The notes: generated from the sequence alone by a model not told the origin. Counted from the first letter of the stretch, positions 54,311 through 63,638 are shown. The stretch: 64,000 nucleotides of DNA from UBA7803 sp040219135 (GCA_040219135.1 JAVJTA010000021.1:131873-195872); one strand, 5' to 3'. Numbers and translations are program-made.

Positions 54311-54688
54311 ATGTCTGAAACGCAGAAGCTGACGCTGCCGGTCGTCGATCTCGCCCGCCAGAACGACGAGTTTCGCAAGGTCATCTGGACCGGCGAGAAG
54401 ACGCAGCTGGTGCTCATGGCGATTCCCGAAGGCGGGGAAATCGGTGGCGAGGTTCACGAAGGGCACGACCAGCTGCTCTATTTCGTCTCGGGCACCGGCA
54501 TGGCGAAAATAGGGGATGTGGAGTGCCGGGTCGCCGACGGCGACGTGAGCATCGTGCCCTCGGGGATCTTTCACAACTTCCGAAACACCGGGTCGGGGAT
54601 GCTGAGGCTCTTTACCACCTACAGCCCGCCCGAGCACGAGCCCGGCACCGAGCACTCTACGAAGGCAGACGCAGACTCGGACGAATAG
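54311..54688 (+). CDS. cupin-domain protein
   Basis: 125 residues. Cupin motif EVHEGHDQLLYFVSGTG, and a second motif GDVSIVPSGIFHNFRN, with His/Glu metal ligands. Single-domain cupins include isomerases, dioxygenases and binding proteins; this one is unassigned. The ATG is preceded by AAGGAG. Spacing suggests it is still translated, unlike the genes on either side. Confidence 0.82.
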   Translation: MSETQKLTLPVVDLARQNDEFRKVIWTGEKTQLVLMAIPEGGEIGGEVHEGHDQLLYFVSGTGMAKIGDVECRVADGDVSIVPSGIFHNFRNTGSGMLRLFTTYSPPEHEPGTEHSTKADADSDE

Positions 54689-54692
54689 GCTG

Positions 54693-55733
54693 ATGAAAGT
54701 CGACACCGTCATCATCGGGGCAGGCACTGCATGCCCTCATGGGCTGCATGCCCTCAAAGGCGTTGATCGAGGCCGCCCACGCTTTTCACCGCCGGCGCGC
54801 ATTCGACTAATTCTGCATTCGTGGCGCGGCGGGGCTGCGCGCTGACATTCCCGCGGTCCTCACGCGCGTGCGCCGGCTGCGGGATAGCTTCGTCGAGGGG
54901 CCAGAAGCGGTGCCGGAAAAGCTGGGTAAACGTGCCATTTCTGGCCGCGCCATACTGAAAGCCGCTGATCGCGTGGAGGTGAACGGGGAGGAGATCGAAG
55001 CCCGGGCTATCATCCTTGCCCCAGGCAGTCGGCCCGTGGTGCCAGAACCCTGGCGCGCCTTCGGTGACCGGATACTGACCACGGACAGCCTGTTCGAACA
55101 GCACGATCTTCCGCCACCAATCGCCGTGATCGGCATGGGTGCGATCGGCGTCGAAATGGCGCAGGCGCTGGCCCACCTGGGGCTGGAGGTGATGGGGTTC
55201 GACGCCATCGAGGGGCTGGCCGGAATCGACGACCCGCAGGTGCTGGCGGTCTTCCGCCCGCTGATCGAGGCCGAGATGGCGTTGCATCTGGGCGCACCCG
55301 CCGAACTGAAGGACGCGGGCCATTCCATTCGGGCCGCCGGTGCAGGTGGCAGTTTCGACGCTGACACTGTCCTGGCGGCGATTGGCCGACAACCCAATAT
55401 CGACGGGCTGGGCCTGGATATCCTCGGCGTCCCCCTCGACGACAAGGGCATGCCCGAGGTCGATCCGGCCACGTTGCGCATCGGCGATCTGCCGGTGTCT
55501 TTCATTGGCGACGCGAATGGCTTCCGGCCGCTGCTCCACGAGGCGGCCGACGAGGGGTACATCGCAGGCCGCATGGCGGCACCGGATGCCGAGGACGCCG
55601 GGCTTTGCCGACGCACACCGCTGTCCATCGTGTTCTGGTTGGCGCGGGTTGGGCCACCGCCTCTCAGACCTGGCTGATTGCGACATCGTCTCGGGTGGCG
55701 TGGACTATTCGAAACAAGGCCGGGCCGGGCAGC
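54693..55733 (+). pseudogene. dihydrolipoamide dehydrogenase-like pseudogene
   Basis: The start MKVDTVIIGAGTA is an FAD-binding opening but is out of frame with what follows. The next part, GCMPSKALIEAAHAF (redox region, second Cys only), ends at a TAA (54808-54810). The body from RDSFVEGPEAVPE to TPLSIVF contains the NAD motif VIGMGAIGVEMAQ. At about 55630 two more frame changes occur before sequence stops near SKQGRA (55730). A TGCATGCCCTCA direct repeat (54727, 54744) marks the likely site of the first deletion. Confidence 0.82.
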
Positions 55734-55734
55734 T

Positions 55735-55878
55735 TCGGGTCATCGCAGACATCACCGATCCAGACCTCATCCGCAGAATCCTCGATCACGTTCAGCAGCG
55801 CGCACCACCACGGCTGCCGCCCCACGACGCGCTCAGTCCGATACAACCTATCCCGATCTGTTTGGGAAACGCCAGTGA
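55735..55878 (+). pseudogene. IS91-type transposase C-terminal remnant
   Basis: Reads QLRVIADITDPDLIRRILDHVQQRAPPRLPP, the usual tail of IS91/IS801-like transposases, and after one frame change YPDLFGKRQ with TGA at 55876-55878. It begins where the dehydrogenase pseudogene stops and ends at the first base of repeat copy C. This links the dispersed repeat to the end of that IS. Family match by eye only. Confidence 0.5.
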
Positions 55879-56083
55879 TTCCCAGGCAACGGCCCCGGCT
55901 GCGTGTACCATTCCCAGGCTTCCTGTTCCACCTATACACCCGTAAGCCAACCACCCCGACAGGCCTACGATCTCCGAGCAATCCCGATCGATCTCTAGCA
56001 CCCGAACAAACACAGCACGCTACGCCGACTGCTTCCATACTGCGGGCAACACACGAAAAGACCCGTTGTTTTCCCTATTCGCC
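55876..56083 (+). repeat. dispersed repeat, copy C (208 bp)
   Basis: Begins TGATTCCCAGGCAACGGCCC and ends near GACCCGTTGTTTTCCC. Very similar to copy B (39100-39307, opposite strand) and more diverged from copy A (37683-37882). It directly follows the IS91-type transposase stop, so it is probably that element's terminal non-coding end. The following 340 bp up to the glycosyltransferase start show nothing I can identify. Confidence 0.85.
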
Positions 56084-56426
56084 AACGCCGTGATTCTGGG
56101 CCGTTAGTTCGGCGATCAGATGGAAGCCATGTTTGCGGAAGACCTCGGCAACTCGAACGCGATCACGCTCGACCGATGGACACGTCGCGCGTGGTCGCTT
56201 CGAGCAAAGGAACCGATTGCGCGCTTAGGCGCGCACTGGCTGTAGGAGAGCGGGCGTTTTGCTTGTTCAGCCGGTTCTTCCTATGTGCGACAACGTACCG
56301 AAAAGAACAGCGCCGCAGCACACAGTGACGCGGTTGGCCAAGCCATTCGGCTGCAGGCTGGAGAAGCGGTCCTGGCTGAGTTCACGCTCAGGTCGGACGG
56401 CGGCGGTTGCCGCGAGGAAAGCTCCA

Positions 56427-57278
56427 TTGAAAATCAGTGTCGTCATCCCATGTCTGAACGCGGAATCGTTACTTCCCGTTGCCCTCGAAGCCCTGACGCG
56501 TCAGAGCAGAGCGCCCTGGGAGGTGATCGTTGCCGACAACGGCTCGACCGACGGCAGTCGAGAAGCCGCTCTCAGCTTCAGCGGGCGCCTGCCCCGACTG
56601 CAGGTGGTCGACGGCTCCGCCCGGCGCGGCGCAGCGGCGGCTCGTAACGCCGGCGCGGCGAGGGCAACTGGCGATTGCCTGGCGTTCTGCGATGCAGACG
56701 ATGAGGTCGACGAGCGTTGGCTGGAAGCGCTCACGGCCGCGCTCTCGGAGCATGATTTCGTCGCCAGCCGCCTGGAGTTCTCACGCCTGAACGAGCCGAC
56801 CAGCTACCGGCATGAACAGGAGACGGGTCTGCAGCTTCTTCAGTTCGGGTTCCTGCCCCACGCCAGCGGCAGCGGCCTGGCGATTAGACGGCGAGTGTTC
56901 GAGGCCGCCGGCGGCTTCGACGAGGATGTTCGTTTCCACGAGGACACGGCCTTCTGCTGGAAGCTTCACCTGGCGGGAACGCCGCTCGGGTTCGCTGACG
57001 CCGCCGTGGTTCATTTGCGCCGTCGCGGTTCGGCCTCTGGCGCGCTCCGCCAGGCCCGAAGCTGGGCGGCCTGCGAGGTGCTTCTATACCGCCGCTTTCG
57101 CGACGCCGGCATGCCTCCACCGCGCAACGGCAACGCCCTCCGGGAGTGGTTGCGCATGCCCAGGATGCTGCTCCAGAGCGTGAGGGGGCGGCGGTCCTGG
57201 TACGGCTTCTGCTGGCACTTCGGAACCCGTCTCGGACGAGCTCAGGGCTCGCTTACCTACCGAACGCTGATGCTCTGA
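56427..57278 (+). CDS. family 2 glycosyltransferase
   Basis: 283 residues from a TTG at 56427, chosen because GAGGAAAG precedes it and the GT-A core starts at once (KISVVIPCLNAE). Further motifs: VIVADNGSTDGS, ARNAGAARA, FCDADDEVDE (DxD) and GGFDEDVRFHEDTAF. It transfers a sugar from an NDP-sugar, presumably for a surface glycan. The C-terminus has basic amphipathic helices. Alternative earlier starts add implausible residues. Confidence 0.85.
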   Translation: MKISVVIPCLNAESLLPVALEALTRQSRAPWEVIVADNGSTDGSREAALSFSGRLPRLQVVDGSARRGAAAARNAGAARATGDCLAFCDADDEVDERWLEALTAALSEHDFVASRLEFSRLNEPTSYRHEQETGLQLLQFGFLPHASGSGLAIRRRVFEAAGGFDEDVRFHEDTAFCWKLHLAGTPLGFADAAVVHLRRRGSASGALRQARSWAACEVLLYRRFRDAGMPPPRNGNALREWLRMPRMLLQSVRGRRSWYGFCWHFGTRLGRAQGSLTYRTLML

Positions 57279-57526
57279 ATCGCTGCGGAGATGGCCATTG
57301 CCGCCGGTGTCGCGCCGCCGGCCGTGTTTATCAACGCTACCGGAGTGCGCAGGAGGCGTTCGATGGCACCGACGGTCAGGAGATTGGTGCTGAGGTCGCA
57401 GCCCAGATGATCGGCTGGATTCGCGGCGTCCTGCGCAGGCCGTGATCGACCAGAGCCGCCCGCAGAAAGGAAAAAACGCAATCCGCGGGCTTTGAGGACG
57501 ATCCTGGATTTGCCTGGATCGGGTGT

Positions 57527-57884
57527 TGGTGGAGGCGGTGGGAGTTGAACCCACGTCCGTTGGCACGCCACCTTCGGCTCTACATGCTTAGCTTCCGTCT
57601 ATTGATTTAGCCGCGCACGACCCGACGGTCAGGGTGTGGTTGGCGATCCCGATTGGTTTTAACGCTTTGGCCCCGGGCGAGGCCGCTGCGCGATCCTGTG
57701 GACATTGCTCACCAGTTACTCCTCACAGGCACGAATCACTGGTGTAAGCGGGGTTTTAGGCCGCTAGCGCGTAGTTTTCGTCGTTGGCAACTATAACAAG
57801 TTGCAGCGATTGTTTTACGAGAGTCACTACCCTCTCGGCATGCACCTTGGGCTTTGTTACCCACGTCGAAGCCAAATCGCCCCC
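57527..57884 (-). ncRNA. ssrA: transfer-messenger RNA (tmRNA)
   Basis: On the minus strand, the 5' end GGGGGCGATTTGGCTTCGACG begins at 57884. The 3' end has the T-loop-like GTTCAACTCCCACC and CCA at 57529-57527; total 358 nt. The tag frame (57788-57756) reads ANDENYALAA then TAA, the classic gammaproteobacterial tag. tmRNA rescues stalled ribosomes with SmpB. A plausible -10-like TAGACT precedes the 5' end. Not a protein gene, although open frames cross it. Confidence 0.97.
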
Positions 57885-58008
57885 AGGGGTAGAAAGCTCA
57901 GTGAGTCTAGCACCAAGCGCCGCGCAAAACCGCCGCAGCTTGGCGCTGTCTCACCCTTATACTGACCGTTTTCGAGGAGCCTGGTTCCGCTCGGCGAGCC
58001 GTTCAGCA

Positions 58009-59340
58009 ATGAGACTGACGCACTCCTTTACAATCTGGGCGCTACTGGCGATTTCAACCCCGGCATTCGCCGCCGCCATCGACTCCCGGGCCTACGTGGA
58101 GCGGGCCGGCGAGCTGATTCAGGCCGGCCGGCACGCCCTGGCCCGCAGCTATCTCGAACCCGCCCTCATCGATTTCCGGCTCAATGCCGGCGAGCGTTCC
58201 AAGGCCTACTACCTGCGCGGCTACAGCTTCTACGACCAGGGCATGTACGTGTCGGCGCTGAAGGACTACAACCGCGCCCTGGAGTTCTTTCCCGGCAATC
58301 CGGTGGTGCTGACGGCGGTGGCGCAGCTACACCTGGAAGGCCTCGGCGTGGATCAGAACCCGCTGCTCGGGGCGGCGTTCCTCGAGCAGGCGGCCGGGGC
58401 CGGCCACGCCCCCGCTGCGATGCGCCTGGGCGCGGCCTACCTGAGCGGCCGCGGGGTCGATCGTGACGTGCCGACGGCCCGCCGCTGGCTGACCCAGGCG
58501 GCGCAAGCCGGTCTGGCGCCGGCCATGGTGTTTCTCGCCCAGAGCTACCGGGCGCCATTCGCCGAGCCGCCGCAGCCGGACGAGGCACGAGCCTGGTACC
58601 AGAAGGCTCACGAGGCCGGCGCCCGGGACGCGCTGGCCTATCTCGGCTTCATGACGGAAACCGGTGAAGGCGGCGCGGCGGATCCGGAGGCGGCGCGGGC
58701 GCTGTTCACCGAAGCGGCCGCCGCCGGCAGCGCCGTGGCGCAGGCGAAGCTCGGCCACCTCTACTTGACCGGCGAAGGCGTGGGCACGGATCCCGAGCGG
58801 GCACACGCGCTGTTTCTCGAGGCGGCGGAACAGGGCCACCCCACGGCGCTGATGGGCCTGGCCTATCTCTACGACAGCGGCACCGGGGTCAAAGCCGATC
58901 GCGGCGAGGCGCTCAGATGGTACGAGAAGGCGGCGCTGGCCGGGGTGCTCGATGCCCAGCTCCGACTGGCGTATCAGGCGCTCGCCGAAGACAACCTCGA
59001 CGGCGCCCGCCGGGCAGAGGGCTGGCTCGCCCGGGCGGCGGCCCAGAACAGCCCGCGCGCCATCAACGACTACGCGTGGCTGCTCGCGACCAGCCCGTTC
59101 GACGAGGTCCGCAACGGCCCGCAGGCCGTGACCCTCGCCATGCAGGCGGTTGGCCGTGAGCGCAGCCCCAGCTACCTCGACACCCTGGCGGCCGCCTACG
59201 CGGAAACCGGCAAGTTCGACCGCGCGGTGGCGACCCAGCGGGAGGCGCTGAAGATGGCGGACCCTGAGAACGCGGAACTCGTCGGCGAGCTGCGCGCGCA
59301 CCTCGACGCGTTCGAAGCCGGCAAACCCTGGCGGGAATAG
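58009..59340 (+). CDS. exported Sel1-repeat protein
   Basis: 443 residues from the ATG at 58009. A signal peptide (FTIWALLAISTPAFAA) is followed by about six Sel1/TPR-like repeats such as AGHAPAAMRLGAAYLSGRG, EAGARDALAYLGFM and EQGHPTALMGLAYLYDSG. The last 16 residues end in AFEAGKPWRE, a sequence duplicated after the next gene. Probably a periplasmic scaffold. Divergent from ssrA. Confidence 0.85.
   Translation: MRLTHSFTIWALLAISTPAFAAAIDSRAYVERAGELIQAGRHALARSYLEPALIDFRLNAGERSKAYYLRGYSFYDQGMYVSALKDYNRALEFFPGNPVVLTAVAQLHLEGLGVDQNPLLGAAFLEQAAGAGHAPAAMRLGAAYLSGRGVDRDVPTARRWLTQAAQAGLAPAMVFLAQSYRAPFAEPPQPDEARAWYQKAHEAGARDALAYLGFMTETGEGGAADPEAARALFTEAAAAGSAVAQAKLGHLYLTGEGVGTDPERAHALFLEAAEQGHPTALMGLAYLYDSGTGVKADRGEALRWYEKAALAGVLDAQLRLAYQALAEDNLDGARRAEGWLARAAAQNSPRAINDYAWLLATSPFDEVRNGPQAVTLAMQAVGRERSPSYLDTLAAAYAETGKFDRAVATQREALKMADPENAELVGELRAHLDAFEAGKPWRE
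59308..59340 (+). repeat. direct repeat, left copy (3' end of Sel1 gene)
   Basis: The final 33 bp of the Sel1 gene (ending GCCGGCAAACCCTGGCGGGAATAG) reappear nearly unchanged at 61550-61584. The two copies bracket the TIR gene. Confidence 0.75.
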
Positions 59341-59483
59341 GCTGGGGCCGTCGGCGCCTGGTCGAAACTGGCCGGTCCAAAGCTGCGCAGGGTCGCCGGG
59401 GCGACCCTACTTCGCTTCGATGGATGGTACTGCGTCTTCGCCCATTGCCCTACACTCCAGCCTGACAGGAAGGCCGGTATCAA

Positions 59484-61484
59484 GTGAGCACACCATTTCC
59501 TGCGTACAAGGGTGAGGGAACTTACCAGTTCGTATGTTATGCCCATGAAGATGCCAAGGCGGTTTTTGCCGAGCTCCAGCCCCTTCAAGAGCTGGGATTC
59601 CGCATCTGGTACGACGAGGGCATCTCACTCGGTCACGAGTGGACCGACGACTTAGCACGAGCCATCAGTGGTGCCTCGGAGGTGCTCTACTTCGTGTCCC
59701 CACGATCGGTCAGCTCACGCAACTGCAGGAACGAACTGCAGTTCGCCGCCTCCCGGCAAAAGAAGATCGTTGCCATCCATCTCGAACCAACCGAGTTGCC
59801 AGGTGGCGTTGAGCTGGCGATCGGTCTGTCTCAGGCGATCTATCGCTACGACGTCAACGACGAGACCTTCATCCGTAAGCTGACCACGGACTTGACTCGG
59901 CCCGACGCGTCCCTGCCGGAACCCGTACTCCGAAAACGCGGCGGTCTGATTCCGAAAACCACCGCCACGCTGATTACTGTCAGCCTGATCGTACTCCTAA
60001 GCCTGGCCTGGTGGTCCATGGAGTCACATCAGCCGGGTTCCGATCAGCCATCTGTCGCCGTGATGCCTTTCGAGAACCTCAGCAGCGATCCGGAACAAGT
60101 CTTTTTCTCGGAGGGCGTGGCGGAAGAAGTGCTGAACTTGCTGGCTAAAAGTACCGAGATCAGAGTGATCTCGCGATCATCGTCTTTTTCCTTCGCCCAT
60201 CGAGGCCTGACGCTGCCGGAGGTGGCAAAACAACTGGGCGTCAACCACATACTTCAGGGTTCAGTACGCAAATCCGGTGACACTGTGCGAGTCGCTGTGC
60301 AGCTCGTGGAAGTCCGCTCGGATTCCTACCTGTGGTCTGTGTCCTACGACCGAAAACTCGATGAAATATTCGCGATTCAGGACGAAATCGCGAGGGAGGT
60401 TGCTGCCGCACTGAACGTCGTTCTGGCAGGCGGCAGTACTCGCCAGGCGCCCGCCAATCCTGAGGCCTATGCTCTCTACCTGAGGGCCCGATACGCACTG
60501 GGGACGGGTGCAACCAACGAAGATCTGAAAGCCATTGAACAGCAGCTGAAGCGAGCGATTGAACTGGATCCCGGCTATGTCGCCGCCTGGCGGGAGCTCG
60601 GACGTGTGTATCTGCAGCAGTCAAACAGCGGAATCATCACCCGAGAACAGGGGCTGAGTTTGCGCTGGGAAACCATATCCCGGGCACTCGAAATCGACCC
60701 AGACGACGCCGTGTCCAACGCATATCGTGCATTCCAGGAGGCTTTCATCAAAGGCGATCTGCAAGAGGGGGCACGACGATTCGAGAGAGCGCTGGAGCTC
60801 GCTCCCACACACGAAGACGTGCTCAGACCGTTGATCCTCTTCCTGCTGTACCTGAACCGCGTAACGGAATCGCTACCATTTGCCGAGCTCGCTGTAGATC
60901 GCGACCCGCTCTGTGGGTTCTGTCTGCTCAATCTGGGAGAGATCAACCGGATGCTGGGGCGCCTGGATCGTGCGGAAAACAATCTCGTGACCGCAACAAC
61001 CGTGCTGAAGGATTCATCACACGCGACGAGCTTGCGCGCTCAGATCGAACTTCTCAAAGGCAATCCGGAACAAGCACTTGCACTGTACATTCAGATGCCT
61101 GAAGCGGATGCGGAACGTCTCGCAGGCACCGCAATCGCTTATCACCGTCTTGGGCGCGAAGCGGAATTCAACGAAACCCTGGAGCACTTGAAATCGCACG
61201 GACCGGATACCTTCCCGCAGATCGCCACCGTCTATGCAGCAATCGGAGATCCCGACAATGCCTTCAGCTGGCTGCAACGCGGCATCGAAGCCAATCCTGA
61301 CCGACCGCGGCCGGTTACAGGAATGCCACGGCCCGCCGCGTGGATGCGCTACTGGGACGATGCCCGGTGGCAGAACTATCTGGATAGACTCCACCGATCG
61401 CCTGCCAGGCTCAGCGCGGTCGACTTCCATCCCGCTCCCCCGACCGCAATGCCATCCACTCGAAACTCATGGATCCAGCAATAG
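59484..61484 (+). CDS. TIR domain - TM - FlgO-like - TPR protein (third)
   Basis: 666 residues from a GTG at 59484. TIR domain 1-135: YQFVCYAHEDAKAV, IWYDEGISLGHEW, and SSRNCRNELQF with Glu at about 84, the NADase-like position. A span lies at about 158-178. The outer FlgO-like domain (about 185-310: SVAVMPFENLSSDPEQVFFSEGVAEEVLNLL and HILQGSVRKSGDTVRVAVQLVE) matches the winged-helix regulator at 32.9 kb. TPR repeats follow. Codon usage looks more AT-rich than the flanking genes, fitting recent acquisition. Confidence 0.88.
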   Translation: MSTPFPAYKGEGTYQFVCYAHEDAKAVFAELQPLQELGFRIWYDEGISLGHEWTDDLARAISGASEVLYFVSPRSVSSRNCRNELQFAASRQKKIVAIHLEPTELPGGVELAIGLSQAIYRYDVNDETFIRKLTTDLTRPDASLPEPVLRKRGGLIPKTTATLITVSLIVLLSLAWWSMESHQPGSDQPSVAVMPFENLSSDPEQVFFSEGVAEEVLNLLAKSTEIRVISRSSSFSFAHRGLTLPEVAKQLGVNHILQGSVRKSGDTVRVAVQLVEVRSDSYLWSVSYDRKLDEIFAIQDEIAREVAAALNVVLAGGSTRQAPANPEAYALYLRARYALGTGATNEDLKAIEQQLKRAIELDPGYVAAWRELGRVYLQQSNSGIITREQGLSLRWETISRALEIDPDDAVSNAYRAFQEAFIKGDLQEGARRFERALELAPTHEDVLRPLILFLLYLNRVTESLPFAELAVDRDPLCGFCLLNLGEINRMLGRLDRAENNLVTATTVLKDSSHATSLRAQIELLKGNPEQALALYIQMPEADAERLAGTAIAYHRLGREAEFNETLEHLKSHGPDTFPQIATVYAAIGDPDNAFSWLQRGIEANPDRPRPVTGMPRPAAWMRYWDDARWQNYLDRLHRSPARLSAVDFHPAPPTAMPSTRNSWIQQ

Positions 61485-61549
61485 GACATTCGGTCGGCCC
61501 CTACGCTCACCGGCAGGCGGCGAACCGCTGGGCTGAACGCCCAGTTTGA

Positions 61550-61584
61550 CGTGTTCGATGCCGGCAAACCCTGGCGGGAATAAG
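61550..61584 (+). repeat. direct repeat, right copy (Sel1 gene-end duplicate)
   Basis: Reads ...LNAQFDVFDAGKPWRE and a TAA, almost the same as the real Sel1 C-terminus HLDAFEAGKPWRE at 59308-59340. Upstream similarity fades within about 60 bp. The interval 61485-61649 has no other recognisable content. Confidence 0.75.
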
Positions 61585-61649
61585 GCAACTCTGGTAGAAA
61601 CCACGACGTTTCCGCCGCACCCGTTGCGCGACGCCCTGAGGGGGATGCC

Positions 61650-61892
61650 TTGAGCCTGGATCAGCGACGCACCGACCTGGTGCTTGCCGTCATCGAGAAC
61701 CTGCTGGCCGACGGCCGGACCACGTTCCGGCCCGGCGACGTGGTGGCCCGTCTGCGCGAACGCAATGAGCCGATGGGGACCTGGGAGGTGCGCGGCGAGC
61801 TGTCGCGGCTGGAGGCGGAAGGCGTGCTGGCCCTGGACCCGGACACGGCCGAGTGGCGCAAGGCGAAAGCGCGCTCGCGCAAAGCCGGCTGA
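61650..61892 (+). CDS. small winged-helix-like protein
   Basis: 80 residues from a TTG start. Helix-rich with a possible winged-helix pattern (LVLAVIENLLADG, FRPGDVVARLRERNEP, WEVRGELSRLEAEGVL). Highly charged; may be a transcription-associated or DNA-binding accessory protein. Tail-to-tail with motB 6 bp away. Family not identified. Confidence 0.6.
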   Translation: MSLDQRRTDLVLAVIENLLADGRTTFRPGDVVARLRERNEPMGTWEVRGELSRLEAEGVLALDPDTAEWRKAKARSRKAG

Positions 61893-61898
61893 GCCGGA

Positions 61899-62882
61899 TC
61901 AGAAGATCTCGTCGGGCGCGAGCTCGAAGCGCTCGATCAGTTCCTGACGCACCTGGTTGAAAGCATCCGGGTTCTCCGCCCGCAGCACTTCCAGCTCCTG
62001 CTTCACATCCTCGCTCAGGCCCTGATGGATCACGATCTCCACGCGCCGGTTGCGCGCGCGGCCCGCGGGCGTCTCGTTGGAGACCAGCGGCTTGGTGTCG
62101 GCGTGGCCGGTGATGGTGAAGCGACTCTCGGCGAGCGAGCCGTTGCCGAACAAGCCGTGGGCCACGCTCACCGCCCGGGCGCTGGAGAGCTCCCAGTTGG
62201 AGCGGAAGCGGGCGGTACGGATGGGCACGTCGTCGCTGTGGCCTTCGACCATGATGCGGCCGTCGGTCTTTCTCAGCACGTCCTGGATGATGCGCAGCAC
62301 CGGGCGGAAATCGGGGCTGAGATCGGCGCGCCCGGACTCGAACGAGCCGTGCTCCTTGACCCGGACGATGATCTTGCGGCCGGCCGTCTCGACTTCCAGC
62401 ACGCCGGCGGCAATTTCCTTGGAGAGCGCGGTGGCGAGGTCGATGGCGTCTTCCTCGGTTTCCCCGACCAGGTCGCGGACCTTGTCCACCACCACCATCT
62501 TCTGCGCGTCGCCCGACTCGCCGCTGTTCGACGATCCCAGGTCCTGGCAGGCCACCTCGAGGCTGTTCCTGGATTCGTCCGTGGTCTTCTGCCAGATCTC
62601 GTTCAGCGGCGTGGGCTCCGGCTTACCCGGGGAGAACTCCTGGGCGATGATGCTGGTGCCTTTGGGGATGTCGTCGGCGCGGAACTCCGCCTGCACGCCG
62701 AAGGCCGAGCGCATGGAGCCCGCCAGACGCTTGAACTTGAGCACGTCCATCTCGGAGAACGACAGCAGCAGCACGAAGAAGCACATGAGCAGCGACATCA
62801 GGTCGGCAAAGGTCATTACCCAGCCGGCGCCGCCTTTTTTGTCGCCCCCGTTCGGGTTGGGTTCGAAGACGTCGTCTTCCAA
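61899..62882 (-). CDS. motB: flagellar stator MotB/PomB-like protein
   Basis: 327 residues. Single N-terminal span MTFADLMSLLMCFFVLLLSF, where the Asp of FADLM is the ion-binding residue. The C-terminal OmpA/MotB peptidoglycan-binding domain includes VEGHSDDVPIRT, NWELSSARAVSV and TGHADTKPL...ARNRRVEI. It partners MotA. Start is 1 bp from the motA stop. A Na+ form is likely by analogy, not proven. Confidence 0.92.
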   Translation of the reverse strand: MEDDVFEPNPNGGDKKGGAGWVMTFADLMSLLMCFFVLLLSFSEMDVLKFKRLAGSMRSAFGVQAEFRADDIPKGTSIIAQEFSPGKPEPTPLNEIWQKTTDESRNSLEVACQDLGSSNSGESGDAQKMVVVDKVRDLVGETEEDAIDLATALSKEIAAGVLEVETAGRKIIVRVKEHGSFESGRADLSPDFRPVLRIIQDVLRKTDGRIMVEGHSDDVPIRTARFRSNWELSSARAVSVAHGLFGNGSLAESRFTITGHADTKPLVSNETPAGRARNRRVEIVIHQGLSEDVKQELEVLRAENPDAFNQVRQELIERFELAPDEIF

Positions 62883-63638
62883 TTACCCTTCCTCGGCGCG
62901 TTTCGATTCCGGCAGGTAGGTCTTGAGCATCGAGTCGATGACGCGCGGGTTCTGGCCGCCCTGAATGGCGAGCAGGGCGTCGATGATCATGGACTTCACC
63001 CGCCCCTCTTCCTCGCGCCGCAGGGCGAGCTTGTCGGCGATGGGCAGCGCGAACATGTTGGCGAACATGGCGCCGTAGAGCGTGGTGAGCAGAGCCACCG
63101 CCATGGCCGGACCGATGGACTTGGGGTCGTCCATGTTGGCGAGCATGGCCACCAGGCCGACCAGGGTGCCGATCATGCCCATGGCCGGGCCGACGTCGCC
63201 CATCGCGGCGAAGATCTTCGAGCCCCACTCGTGGCGCTGCAGGGTCTGGTGCAGATCCTTGCGCAGCAGATTGCGCACCACCTCGGCGTCGTGGCCGTCC
63301 ACCAGCAGCTGAATGCCCTTGGAGAGGAAGTTGCTGGAGACTTCTTTGCCTTCCAGCGACAGCAGCCCGCCCTTGCGCGCGGCGTCCGCCAGCTCGACCA
63401 CTTCTTCGATCAGGTCCTCGGGCTTGGCCAGTTTGAAGCTGAAGGCCTTCACCGCCACTTTGACCGCGCCGAAGAACTGACTCAGGCTGAACTTCATGAG
63501 CACCACGAACAGGGTGCCTACCAGCACGATGAGCAGCGACGGGATGTTCACGAACATGTCCGCCGAGCCACCCAGCAGCATGGCGCCGATGACCACGGCA
63601 AAGGCCCCCAGTAGGCCGACGAGGGTAGCGAGATCCAT
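62883..63638 (-). CDS. motA: flagellar stator MotA/PomA-like protein
   Basis: 251 residues from the ATG at 63638, preceded by GAGGAG that excludes the upstream GTG. Four spans including VNIPSLLIVLVGTLFVVL; the cytoplasmic loop holds charged residues, and GDVGPAMGMIGTLVGLVAML matches PomA/MotA. With MotB it forms the ion channel that powers flagellar rotation. It is divergent from xseB. Confidence 0.92.
   Translation of the reverse strand: MDLATLVGLLGAFAVVIGAMLLGGSADMFVNIPSLLIVLVGTLFVVLMKFSLSQFFGAVKVAVKAFSFKLAKPEDLIEEVVELADAARKGGLLSLEGKEVSSNFLSKGIQLLVDGHDAEVVRNLLRKDLHQTLQRHEWGSKIFAAMGDVGPAMGMIGTLVGLVAMLANMDDPKSIGPAMAVALLTTLYGAMFANMFALPIADKLALRREEEGRVKSMIIDALLAIQGGQNPRVIDSMLKTYLPESKRAEEG

Noticed and set aside
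57084..57571. Protein frames over ssrA (for example MPTDVGSTPTAS...)
   Set aside because: This interval is the tmRNA 3' end and flank; the frames are a well-known artefact of tRNA-like sequence.
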